A stretch of DNA of 13,329 nt. Source: CAYLZN01 sp964387935. Its GTDB lineage: Bacteria > Acidobacteriota > Vicinamibacteria > Vicinamibacterales > JAFNAJ01. Below are positions 6,550 to 13,329 of the stretch, piece after piece. Each line of letters begins with the position of its first letter. The first letter of the stretch is position 1. The notes under the pieces are model-generated. The model did not search any database. It worked only from the letters and a program-made list of their open reading frames with translations, and was not told the origin of the DNA. A program made the translations under genes and the position numbers. The stretch is taken from positions 1 through 13,329 of the forward strand of contig CAYLZN010000137.1 of the NCBI GenBank assembly GCA_964387935.1, given 5' to 3'.

Positions 6550-7095
6550 TCAGGGCCTGGGCGTCGCCGCCCCCGGGGGGGCCAGCGGGGTCGCGGGCAG
6601 CGGCGCAAGGCTCACGCGGCTCAGTCCCCCGGCGTAGCACTCGCGCAGCTTGGGCCACAGCACGCCGATCTCATCGGGAAACGCCTCGGCGAGGATGCGC
6701 GAGACGGTGTAGTCGGCGCCCTTCACGACCGGGTCGAGCACGAACACGTAGAGGACGGACCCTGCCGGACCCGGCTCGCTGGCCTTGAGCACCTTCCAGC
6801 CGGCCCCCTGCTGCGCGCGCGTCGGGGCTGGACTCTGCTGCAGCGCGACGCGCAGGCGGGCCATCACCGACTCGAAATCGGCGACCTTGTCGGGCTTGAT
6901 CGCGTGCAGCACCAGCGCGACGTCGGTGGAGAAGACGAGCGCATCGGAGGCTGAGGCGGGAGCGGGCGCAGCGGCCTGGGCCGGCGGCGCCTGCGTGGGC
7001 GCCGCGGGAGGCGGAGCGACCTGCGCCAGCGCGCCCAGGGGCCCGAGCATCAGCGCCGCGAGGGCACGCGCGACATGCCGGGCGATGCCTGCCAT
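6550..7095 (-). CDS. Secreted protein of tandem paralogous family, copy 3 (divergent)
   Basis: I do not recognise the family. The 181-residue product has a signal peptide (basic start, hydrophobic 10-24, cleavage likely after ALA at 24) and then a Pro/Ala-rich linker to about residue 50. The core shared with the two upstream genes follows: AIKPDKVADFESVMARLRVAL at 65-85, RAQQGAGWKVLK at 93-104 and DPVVKGADYT at 121-130. The segment AEAFPDEIGVLWPKL at 136-150 then leads to a Pro/Ala-rich tail absent from the others. It is predicted to act outside the cytoplasmic membrane, probably in the periplasm. The core (a strand with KPxKxxDFE, then a helix) resembles the opening of dimeric alpha/beta-barrel domains such as the ABM or EthD folds, but this is only a pattern impression. 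GAGG lies 6 nt before the ATG. Confidence 0.82.
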   Translation of the reverse strand: MAGIARHVARALAALMLGPLGALAQVAPPPAAPTQAPPAQAAAPAPASASDALVFSTDVALVLHAIKPDKVADFESVMARLRVALQQSPAPTRAQQGAGWKVLKASEPGPAGSVLYVFVLDPVVKGADYTVSRILAEAFPDEIGVLWPKLRECYAGGLSRVSLAPLPATPLAPPGAATPRP

Positions 7096-7138
7096 GACTG
7101 GCCTCGGTGGGGGGCGGGCACTGGAACGGGCGGGGGTG

Positions 7139-7168
7139 GGGCCGAACCTGAAAGGTCGCGTCCGGCCC
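7139..7168 (-). other. Possible RNA hairpin between secreted-protein genes 2 and 3
   Basis: A 6-bp inverted repeat (GGGCCG at 7139-7144, CGGCCC at 7163-7168) encloses a second nested repeat (ACCT 7146-7149, AGGT 7153-7156, loop GAA). It lies in the 93-nt gap between the two genes. The run of bases after it on the minus strand is C/G-rich with no T-tract, so a classical intrinsic terminator is not supported. It could be an mRNA processing or stabilising structure that separates expression of the third copy, or chance in GC-rich DNA. Confidence 0.25.
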
Positions 7169-7188
7169 GGTGCACCCGCGACGCCCCG

Positions 7189-7677
7189 CTACTGGCTCAT
7201 CTTGGCCAGCAACTGCATGTTCAGGACGTTGCGGCCGCCCGCGACGGATTCGGAGAACTTCTTGTACAGGTCCTGCGCTTCGCTCGGGTGGGCGTCGTAC
7301 AGGATCTTGAGGATGGTCGTCGAGGTGTAGTCCGCTCCCTTGACGGCCGGTTCGATCATGAAGAGGTAGAAGACGTTGCCACCGGGCGCCGGCTCCGCGA
7401 CCTTATAGATCCGCCATCCGCCGGCCTGCTCCTTGCGCGCGGCATCCTCGGTCTTGAGGAGGGCGTCCTTCAGCTTGTTCATCACGTACTCGAAGTCGGC
7501 GGTCTTGTCCGGCTTGACCTGCCAGAACATGAGGCCGGCGTCGCCGGTGAAGGACGGGGCGGGCGCCTGCGCCTCCTGGGCCCAGGAGGCGCTCGGGGAT
7601 GTCACCAGGGCGACGAGGGTGAGCGCGCCGACGCACGCCAGGGCCCGCAGGGACGCAGAACAGGATGATTGCGACAT
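7189..7677 (-). CDS. Secreted protein of tandem paralogous family, copy 2
   Basis: This 162-residue relative of the flanking genes has an N-terminal signal peptide with hydrophobic core at about 13-28 and a likely cleavage after SWA at 33, followed by a short linker. The core runs MFWQVKPDKTADFEYVMNKL at 50-69, RKEQAGGWRIYKVAEP at 81-96, EPAVKGADYT at 109-118 and ILKILYDAHPSEAQDLYKKF at 122-141. It is the closest of the three to a consensus: KPDKxADFExVMxKL, RxxQxxGW, PAVKGADY, LYxAxPxE. Enzyme-type catalytic residues are not obvious; the best candidates for function are the invariant Asp-Phe-Glu and Lys-Gly-Ala-Asp-Tyr blocks. The product is predicted to be exported. No function can be assigned. 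Confidence 0.85.
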   Translation of the reverse strand: MSQSSCSASLRALACVGALTLVALVTSPSASWAQEAQAPAPSFTGDAGLMFWQVKPDKTADFEYVMNKLKDALLKTEDAARKEQAGGWRIYKVAEPAPGGNVFYLFMIEPAVKGADYTSTTILKILYDAHPSEAQDLYKKFSESVAGGRNVLNMQLLAKMSQ

Positions 7678-7681
7678 TCGA

Positions 7682-7688
7682 CTCCTCC
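7682..7688 (-). promoter_or_regulatory. Strong Shine-Dalgarno for secreted-protein copy 2
   Basis: The minus strand reads GGAGGAG, then TCGA, then the ATG at 7677. This is a near-perfect match to the anti-Shine-Dalgarno with ordinary spacing, and it fixes the start. Most genes in the window have much weaker sites, so high translation of this secreted protein is likely. Confidence 0.75.
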
Positions 7689-7711
7689 GTGACTCGGCAG
7701 AGCAGGGGACG

Positions 7712-8203
7712 TTACTGAATGGGCTGGAGGTTCACCCGGTTGGTGGGTCCACCAAACGCACCGGAGACGCGCTTGTAGATGTCCTGCTGTTCCGCCGGGA
7801 AGGCCTCGTACAGCAACTTGAGCAGGCCCTGCATCCCGTAGTCGGCGCCCTTGACGGCTGGATTGACCAGGACGACGTACATCACGTTGGGGCTGTTGGG
7901 CACGGGGTCGGTGGACTTGAGGACGGTGAGGCCCGTGGCCTGCTGCTTGCGCGTCGCGTCCTCGGACTTCGCCAGCCCCTCGCGGATCTTGCCCATCACC
8001 CATTCGAAGTCGGCCGTCCGGTCCGGCTTGATCATGTGGAAGAACATGCCGGCGCCGGAGTCGAGCGTCATCGCGGGCGGCGCGGCGGGCGGGGCCGCCG
8101 GCTGCTGCGCAGGCTCCTGGGCCAGCGCCACAGAGGACACGGTCAACACGCTCGCCACCGCGAGGGTGGCCATCAACACAGCCGGACGGATCCAACGCGA
8201 CAT
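7712..8203 (-). CDS. Secreted protein of tandem paralogous family, copy 1
   Basis: This is the first of three tandem relatives, at 163 residues. Its signal peptide has a hydrophobic core at about 8-25 and a probable cleavage after ALA at 28, followed by a Pro/Ala/Gln-rich linker to about residue 45. The core carries MFFHMIKPDRTADFEWVMGK at 53-72, TRKQQATGLTVLKSTDP at 84-100, NPAVKGADYG at 114-123 and LLYEAFPAEQQDIYKRV at 130-146. The conserved Trp after the RxxQxxG motif in the other copies is Leu here. It is probably periplasmic. The 60-nt spacer after hemW could hold a promoter (TACACT resembles a -10), so the three genes may be a separate unit from hemW. The family is not recognised. Paralogy to the next two genes is directly visible in the shared motifs. 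Confidence 0.85.
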   Translation of the reverse strand: MSRWIRPAVLMATLAVASVLTVSSVALAQEPAQQPAAPPAAPPAMTLDSGAGMFFHMIKPDRTADFEWVMGKIREGLAKSEDATRKQQATGLTVLKSTDPVPNSPNVMYVVLVNPAVKGADYGMQGLLKLLYEAFPAEQQDIYKRVSGAFGGPTNRVNLQPIQ

Positions 8204-8209
8204 GTGAAA

Positions 8210-8217
8210 CCTCCTCC
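8210..8217 (-). promoter_or_regulatory. Strong Shine-Dalgarno for secreted-protein copy 1
   Basis: GGAGGAGG on the minus strand sits 6 nt (TTTCAC) before the ATG at 8203. It is the strongest ribosome binding site in the window and decides the start codon. Confidence 0.78.
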
Positions 8218-8263
8218 GAGCGCAAGCAGCGTCTTCGAGGCGAGCAGTGTAACGTACGCCGCC

Positions 8264-9430
8264 TCAGACGAAAACCGACAGAATCTCGTTGGCCAGCAGC
8301 ATTCCGTGTCGTGTCAGCCGCCACCGCCCCCCGGCGACCTCGACGAGCGCGGCGTCGACAAAGGGCTGCAGGTCGCGACGATGGCGCGCCTCCAGGTCGC
8401 ATCCGGCCATCGCGCCGAGCGCACCGACGTCGACGCCGCCCGCCAGCCGCAACCCCATGATCAGCCCCTCGACGAGCAGATCCTCTTGGGACAATACCCG
8501 GGTCTCGGCCCTCGGAGCCCGCCCGCTGGCGACGAGGGCGAGGTAGTCGGCGGTGGCGGCCACGTTGCGCCAGCGCGTGCGGTGCCGCGTGCCGTGGGCC
8601 CCACAGCCGAACCCGAACCACTCGCCGCAGGTCCAGTACTTCAGGTTGTGCCGGGCGAAGCGCCCGCCGCGCGCCACGTTGGAGATCTCGTACTGCACGT
8701 AGCCCGCCCGCTCGAGTCGATCGAGGCCCAGCAGGTACATGTCCGCCGCCACGTCGTCCGGGGCCGTCTGCCACGCGCGGCGGGCCATCTCGTCCCGCAG
8801 CGGGGCGTTGGGATAGATCTCGAGCAGGTACAGCGAGGCGTGATCGGGCGCGGCCTCGATGAGCGCCTCGACATTGGCCAGCCACGCGGGCAGATGCTGC
8901 GAGGGCAGCCACAGCATCAGGTCGAGGCTGATGTTGTCGAAGCCGGCGGCGCGCGCGGCCTCGATCGCGCCACGGGCGCGCGCGGCCGAGTGGACCCGTC
9001 CGAGGCGCTCGAGGTCCTGGTCGTCGAACGACTGCACGCCCAGGCTGAGGCGGTTGACACCGGCGGCGCGAAATGCCGCGAGCCTGGCGGGATCCGCGGA
9101 TTCCGGGTTCACCTCGAGGGTGATCTCGGTGTCGGGGGCGAGCGAGAACGCGCGCCGGCAGGCGGCAATCACGCGATCGATCTGGGCCGCCGCCATGAGC
9201 GACGGCGTGCCTCCGCCGAAGTACACGGTATCCACGGCGGCACCGTCGGCCGCCGCGGCGATCTCCGTGCAGAGCGCGTCCACGTACCTCGACGCGAGGT
9301 CTTCGTCGAACAGCCCGCGATTGAAGTTGCAGTAGTGGCAGATCGCGGCGCAGAACGGGTAGTGCACGTAGATCCCGGCCGCGCCTGCCTGCGGGGCATG
9401 CGGCAACGTGGCCGGGTCGATCGTGGTCAT
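8264..9430 (-). CDS. hemW: HemW-like radical SAM heme chaperone
   Basis: HemW is a cytosolic radical-SAM-fold protein that binds heme and delivers it to membrane respiratory proteins. It was long misannotated as oxygen-independent coproporphyrinogen oxidase (HemN). The 388-residue product has YVHYPFCAAICHYCNF at 21-36, the CX3CX2C iron-sulfur cluster ligands being Cys27, Cys31 and Cys34. The residue after the fourth position is Phe, as in HemW, whereas true HemN has a further Cys there. YFGGGTPS follows near 65-72, then VNRLSLGVQSFDD, and a C-terminal YEISNVA-HNLKYW region with the HemN_C domain. The length is like E. coli HemW. The start lies 21 nt after the AAA+ ATPase stop, with only a distant AGGA as ribosome binding site. 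No other heme gene is nearby. Confidence 0.92.
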   Translation of the reverse strand: MTTIDPATLPHAPQAGAAGIYVHYPFCAAICHYCNFNRGLFDEDLASRYVDALCTEIAAAADGAAVDTVYFGGGTPSLMAAAQIDRVIAACRRAFSLAPDTEITLEVNPESADPARLAAFRAAGVNRLSLGVQSFDDQDLERLGRVHSAARARGAIEAARAAGFDNISLDLMLWLPSQHLPAWLANVEALIEAAPDHASLYLLEIYPNAPLRDEMARRAWQTAPDDVAADMYLLGLDRLERAGYVQYEISNVARGGRFARHNLKYWTCGEWFGFGCGAHGTRHRTRWRNVAATADYLALVASGRAPRAETRVLSQEDLLVEGLIMGLRLAGGVDVGALGAMAGCDLEARHRRDLQPFVDAALVEVAGGRWRLTRHGMLLANEILSVFV

Positions 9431-9451
9431 CGACGCAATCGACGTCCTGGC

Positions 9452-10300
9452 TCAGCTGCCCGCCCGCCCGCCGGACCACTTGAGATCGTCGCCGCGGCCG
9501 TCCCGGAACTGCGCGCGGGCCGGTGACCCGGCCTTCGTGGGCAGGGTGCGCCGTCCGCCGGGCTTCTTGCGGAGCTTCCACAGTGCCCGGAGGTCGTCGG
9601 GGCCCCCGTTGGTCGGCAGTTCGCGGTAGTCGGCGCCGTCGAGGTCCAGGAACTCGCACATCTCGTGCAGGCGCGAGCGCATGCGGAAGCCGATGCGGCA
9701 CAACAGCGCGTCGGGATCCGAGGGATCGGGTTTGTCCTCGTAGTTGGACGTGAAGATCGTCAGCCGCTTCTCGCTGTATCGGCTGTTGACGATGAGATTG
9801 AGCGTCTCCTCGACCCACTCGGAGGTCTTCTCGGCCCCGAGGTCGTCGAGGACGAGCACGTCGGCCTCGATGACCGGCCGCAGGACGTCACTCTCGCTCG
9901 TGCGCACGACCGGGTCGTAGGTGTGACGGATCACGCGCAACAGCTCGCGGGTGTCGTAGAAGATCGAGCGTGCGCCGGTGCGCTCGCTGATCCGCCGGAG
10001 CACTGCGACGGCCAGGTGGGTCTTGCCCACGCCGGGAGGCCCCAGGAAGAAGAGGCCCTTGTCGAGCACGGGGTAGGCGTCGGCAAGCGTGCGCGCATGG
10101 GCCACGGCGCGCTCCAGCGACTCGTTGGCGTAGGTGACGAAATTGCCGAGGTCGCAGTGCTGGTACCGGCGGGGAATCCGGGCTTCCGCGATGACCCGGT
10201 CGATCAGCTGCGATCGCCAGCAGTCGCAGCGGACGACACGTCGGCGCCCGCCTTCCTCGATGGGCTTCCAACCGGTGTCGTCACAGAGCGGGCAGGCCAT
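9452..10300 (-). CDS. DnaI/DnaC/IstB-type AAA+ ATPase, possible helicase loader
   Basis: The family includes bacterial helicase loaders (DnaC, DnaI) and transposition helpers (IstB). The 282-residue product has an N-terminal cysteine cluster (Cys3, Cys6, Cys25, Cys27) like the zinc-binding domain of DnaI. Walker A GPPGVGKT is at 87-94, Walker B VLVLDDLG at 148-155 and sensor-1 IFTSN at 182-186. The arginine-rich block RIGFRMRSRLHEMCEFLDLDG at 202-222 follows, the usual Arg-finger/sensor-2 area. The tail (about 240-282) is basic and low in complexity. No IstA-like transposase or inverted repeats flank it, so a resident helicase loader is more likely than an IS21 component. It lies 73 nt after hspR and 21 nt before hemW. 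The link to either neighbour is unclear. Confidence 0.87.
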   Translation of the reverse strand: MACPLCDDTGWKPIEEGGRRRVVRCDCWRSQLIDRVIAEARIPRRYQHCDLGNFVTYANESLERAVAHARTLADAYPVLDKGLFFLGPPGVGKTHLAVAVLRRISERTGARSIFYDTRELLRVIRHTYDPVVRTSESDVLRPVIEADVLVLDDLGAEKTSEWVEETLNLIVNSRYSEKRLTIFTSNYEDKPDPSDPDALLCRIGFRMRSRLHEMCEFLDLDGADYRELPTNGGPDDLRALWKLRKKPGGRRTLPTKAGSPARAQFRDGRGDDLKWSGGRAGS

Positions 10301-10342
10301 GGCGAGCGCCGATCATAGCGCGAGTGTCGCGCGCGGGCCACT

Positions 10343-10355
10343 GCCGGTCTCCGGC
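10343..10355 (-). terminator. Weak hairpin after hspR
   Basis: GCCGG and CCGGC flank TCT, a 5-bp all-GC stem with a 3-nt loop, 18 nt past the hspR stop. No T-tract follows on the minus strand, so if it terminates at all it would be rho-assisted or partial. The same spacer also has a 9-bp direct repeat TCTCCGGCG (10348-10356 and 10359-10367). Confidence 0.25.
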
Positions 10356-10373
10356 GTGTCTCCGGCGCGGGCG

Positions 10374-10802
10374 CTACCGGGGTGATTCCCCGGACGCGTC
10401 GGGCCCGTCGTCCTCGGGGATTCTCGGCGCGAGCGGCGCGGATGACGACTTGACCATCGCCGTGTTGAGCCGCTGCTCCCAGTCGCCCAGCCCCCGCTGC
10501 AGCTCGTGCTTCACGTAGGCCATGAACTCGTTGACCTCCTGCTGCATCTGCTCGATTCTCGCCCGCATGTTCAGGATGATCTCCACCCCGGCGAGGTTCA
10601 CGCCCAGGTCCCTGGTCAGCGAGAGGATGGTCTCGAGGCGCTCGAGATCTTCGTCCGAGTAGAGACGCGTGTTGCCCTCGGTGCGGGACGGCGCGAGCAG
10701 GCCCTCGCGCTCGTAGAGGCGCAGGGTCTGCGGGTGGATCCCGTACTTGTTCGCCACGGTGCTGATCATGTAGAAGGCCTTGCCCGTTCGCTTGGCTGGC
10801 AT
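10374..10802 (-). CDS. hspR: HspR-like MerR-family heat-shock repressor
   Basis: HspR represses dnaK-type operons by binding HAIR inverted repeats, and in actinobacteria DnaK acts as co-repressor. The 142-residue protein has a MerR winged-helix domain: YMISTVANKYGIHPQTLRLYEREGLL at 11-36 (helix-turn-helix), the wing RTEGNTRLYSDEDLERL at 40-56, then SLTRDLGVNLAGVEIILNMR. A coiled-coil-like helix at about 78-105 is likely the dimerisation arm. The acidic/proline tail is poorly conserved. The ATG is 8 nt after the dnaJ stop, and its GAGG site overlaps that stop codon, so expression is coupled to the chaperones it should control. The target operator would lie upstream of dnaK, outside the window. 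A longer in-frame extension upstream overlaps dnaJ and is rejected. Confidence 0.93.
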   Translation of the reverse strand: MPAKRTGKAFYMISTVANKYGIHPQTLRLYEREGLLAPSRTEGNTRLYSDEDLERLETILSLTRDLGVNLAGVEIILNMRARIEQMQQEVNEFMAYVKHELQRGLGDWEQRLNTAMVKSSSAPLAPRIPEDDGPDASGESPR

Positions 10803-10810
10803 GGCGATCC

Positions 10811-11947
10811 TCAAGGCTCGCTGACGGGTGCGCGCGCGACGGCCTCGTGGGCTGCGGCTCCGGGTGTCGCCCACCCGTCGCGCGGGTTGCCAGGGTTGCG
10901 CTCCGCGAACGCGCGGAGCAGCGCGAGCGACCGTTCGTCCAGCGCCGGCGGCAATGCGATCTGGATGCGGACGATGAGATCGCCGCGGCCAAGACGACTC
11001 GGCATGCCCCGGCCACGAAGCCGGAACGTCTGCCCGGAGGTCGCCCCCGCCGGCACGCGCAGGCGCGCGCGCCCCGACCACGTCGGCACGTCGATCACCG
11101 CGCCGAACGCGGCTTCGTGGAGGGCGACGGGCAGGTCCACTCCGAGATCGTCACCGACGCGGGTGAACCACGGGTGGGGCTGCACGGCGGCCACGAGTCG
11201 CAGGGCGCCCCGCGCGCCGCCTCGCCGCCCTGCGTGGCCCTCGCCGGGCACGACGATCGACGCGCCGTCCACGGTGCCGGGCGGCACGTCGACGGCAAGG
11301 GGCCCGGTGTGCACCCCGACGCCTTCGCCGGCGCAGGCCTCGCACGTGCGAAAACGACGGAGACCGCTGCCGCCGCAGGAGGCGCACGTCCGGGTGAAGA
11401 CCATGTGCCCGCGCACGCCGCGGGTCACGCCGGTCCCGCGACACTCGGGACAGCGGCCTTCGGGCACCGCGACCCGCCCGAGCCCGTGGCAGGGCGCACA
11501 GGGCTCGAGCCGTGTGACGGTGATGGTGCGTCGGCCGCCGGCCATGGCGTCATCGAAGGTGAGCCGGAGCGTGGCCTCCAGATCGGCGCCCGCTTCCGGC
11601 GCGGGCAGTCCGGGGACACCCGCCCGCTCGCGCAGGACGTCAGCGAACAGTTCGCCGAACGTGGACGCGCGCGGCTCGTCCACCGTCACCGAAAAATCGA
11701 ATCCCTTGAACTCGACCTGCGACTCGACCACGTCGGCCCAGGCGTCGCCGGCCACGTCGTAGCGCTGCCGGCGATCCGGATCGCTGAGCGTCTCGTAGGC
11801 GACGGAGATGCGGCGGTACACATCGGCGGCTTCGCGGTCTCCCGGATTCACGTTCGGGTGGTACCGCCGCGCCAGCCGCCGATACGCCCGCCGGATCTCC
11901 TCGAGCGTCGCCTCTCGACGCACGCCGAGTACCACGTAGAGATCCAT
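10811..11947 (-). CDS. dnaJ: DnaJ-type co-chaperone with HPN in place of HPD
   Basis: DnaJ binds unfolded substrate and stimulates DnaK ATP hydrolysis. The 378-residue product has an N-terminal J domain (1-68) starting MDLYVVLGVRREATLEEI. Four zinc motifs follow, CAPCHGLG 150-157, CPECRGTG 166-173, CASCGGSG 188-195 and CEACAGEG 202-209, and then two beta-sandwich substrate-binding domains. The linker between J and zinc regions is short and not the usual long Gly/Phe stretch. The universally important HPD tripeptide reads His30-Pro31-Asn32 (codons CAC CCG AAC). In E. coli the equivalent D35N change abolishes function with DnaK. The rest of the J domain is intact and the gene is undamaged, so this may be a working variant with an altered partner site. 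The gene starts 36 nt after dnaK, without a clear Shine-Dalgarno; hspR follows. Confidence 0.93.
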   Translation of the reverse strand: MDLYVVLGVRREATLEEIRRAYRRLARRYHPNVNPGDREAADVYRRISVAYETLSDPDRRQRYDVAGDAWADVVESQVEFKGFDFSVTVDEPRASTFGELFADVLRERAGVPGLPAPEAGADLEATLRLTFDDAMAGGRRTITVTRLEPCAPCHGLGRVAVPEGRCPECRGTGVTRGVRGHMVFTRTCASCGGSGLRRFRTCEACAGEGVGVHTGPLAVDVPPGTVDGASIVVPGEGHAGRRGGARGALRLVAAVQPHPWFTRVGDDLGVDLPVALHEAAFGAVIDVPTWSGRARLRVPAGATSGQTFRLRGRGMPSRLGRGDLIVRIQIALPPALDERSLALLRAFAERNPGNPRDGWATPGAAAHEAVARAPVSEP

Positions 11948-11983
11948 CGGTGATGCAAGAAAGAACGACTCGCCCGCCGGGTG

Positions 11984-13329
<1,346 letters not shown>

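Noticed and set aside
6422..6658. N-terminal extension of the acyl-CoA dehydrogenase from an upstream in-frame start
   Set aside because: The extension is Arg/Ala-rich, lacks family similarity and overlaps the preceding gene. The MDFSLTDEQQ start has a ribosome binding site and normal family length.
8264..9430. Oxygen-independent coproporphyrinogen oxidase HemN
   Set aside because: The cluster motif is CX3CX2CNF with Phe rather than the extra Cys of HemN, and the length and C-terminal features fit HemW.
7433..9526. Long open frame on the plus strand opposite the secreted proteins and hemW
   Set aside because: It spans three well-supported minus-strand genes and their spacers. The composition is low in hydrophobic order and no motif is present.
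9452..10300. IstB of an IS21-type insertion sequence
   Set aside because: No IstA-like transposase, terminal inverted repeats or target duplication are visible, and the N-terminal cysteine cluster fits DnaI better.
10803..11081. N-terminal extension of HspR upstream of MPAKRT
   Set aside because: It lies inside dnaJ in another frame. The shorter start fits MerR/HspR length and has a Shine-Dalgarno at the dnaJ stop.
11971..11983. Terminator between dnaK and dnaJ (CCCGCCGGG)
   Set aside because: The stem would be 4 bp with a 1-nt loop, which cannot form a stable hairpin, and no T-tract follows.

Overview
The window is GC-rich bacterial chromosomal DNA in which every gene I can support lies on the minus strand, so transcription runs from high to low coordinates. 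Codon third positions are almost all G or C, gene spacing is short, and the content is housekeeping plus lineage-specific membrane and secreted proteins. No rRNA, tRNA, CRISPR, insertion sequence or prophage is visible. The set (dnaK-dnaJ-hspR cluster, DnaI/DnaC-like ATPase, HemW, MeaB with an acyl-CoA dehydrogenase, DUF6677-like membrane protein, GGCTCAG-type heptamer repeat) fits a member of Acidobacteriota, perhaps Vicinamibacteria. This is an inference from gene content and base composition and has not been tested phylogenetically.

Layout in transcription order. (1) 13329-10374: the 3' part of dnaK, a full-length J-domain co-chaperone and the MerR-type heat-shock repressor hspR, arranged as an autoregulated chaperone operon without grpE between dnaK and dnaJ. 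The J protein has HPN where nearly all functional J domains have HPD. (2) 10300-8264: a DnaI/DnaC/IstB-type AAA+ ATPase with an N-terminal cysteine cluster, then the radical-SAM heme chaperone HemW. (3) 8203-6550: three tandem paralogous small secreted proteins of an unrecognised family, the first two preceded by strong Shine-Dalgarno sequences. (4) 6421-3469: acyl-CoA dehydrogenase, MeaB GTPase and methylthioadenosine phosphorylase, with 1-nt and 4-nt overlaps. This is a tightly coupled unit preceded by a perfect 7-bp inverted repeat. (5) A heptanucleotide tandem array starts inside the mtnP stop codon and fills the gap up to a PfkB-family kinase (possibly an adenosine or nucleoside kinase). 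(6) 2430-1399: three small membrane proteins (DUF6677-like, a 60-residue protein, VanZ-like). (7) 1367-64: enoyl-CoA hydratase and lumazine synthase RibH, followed by the possible start of another gene at the window edge.

Functional links. dnaK, dnaJ and hspR form one stress-response module. MTA phosphorylase and the PfkB kinase plausibly act together in purine/methylthioadenosine salvage. The acyl-CoA dehydrogenase, enoyl-CoA hydratase and MeaB point to fatty-acid or branched-chain acyl-CoA catabolism feeding a B12-dependent mutase encoded elsewhere.

The most unusual signals are the HPN J domain beside its own dnaK, the tandem triplet of secreted proteins, and the heptamer array between mtnP and the kinase. 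I see no clear evidence of a wholly new defence or mobile system.
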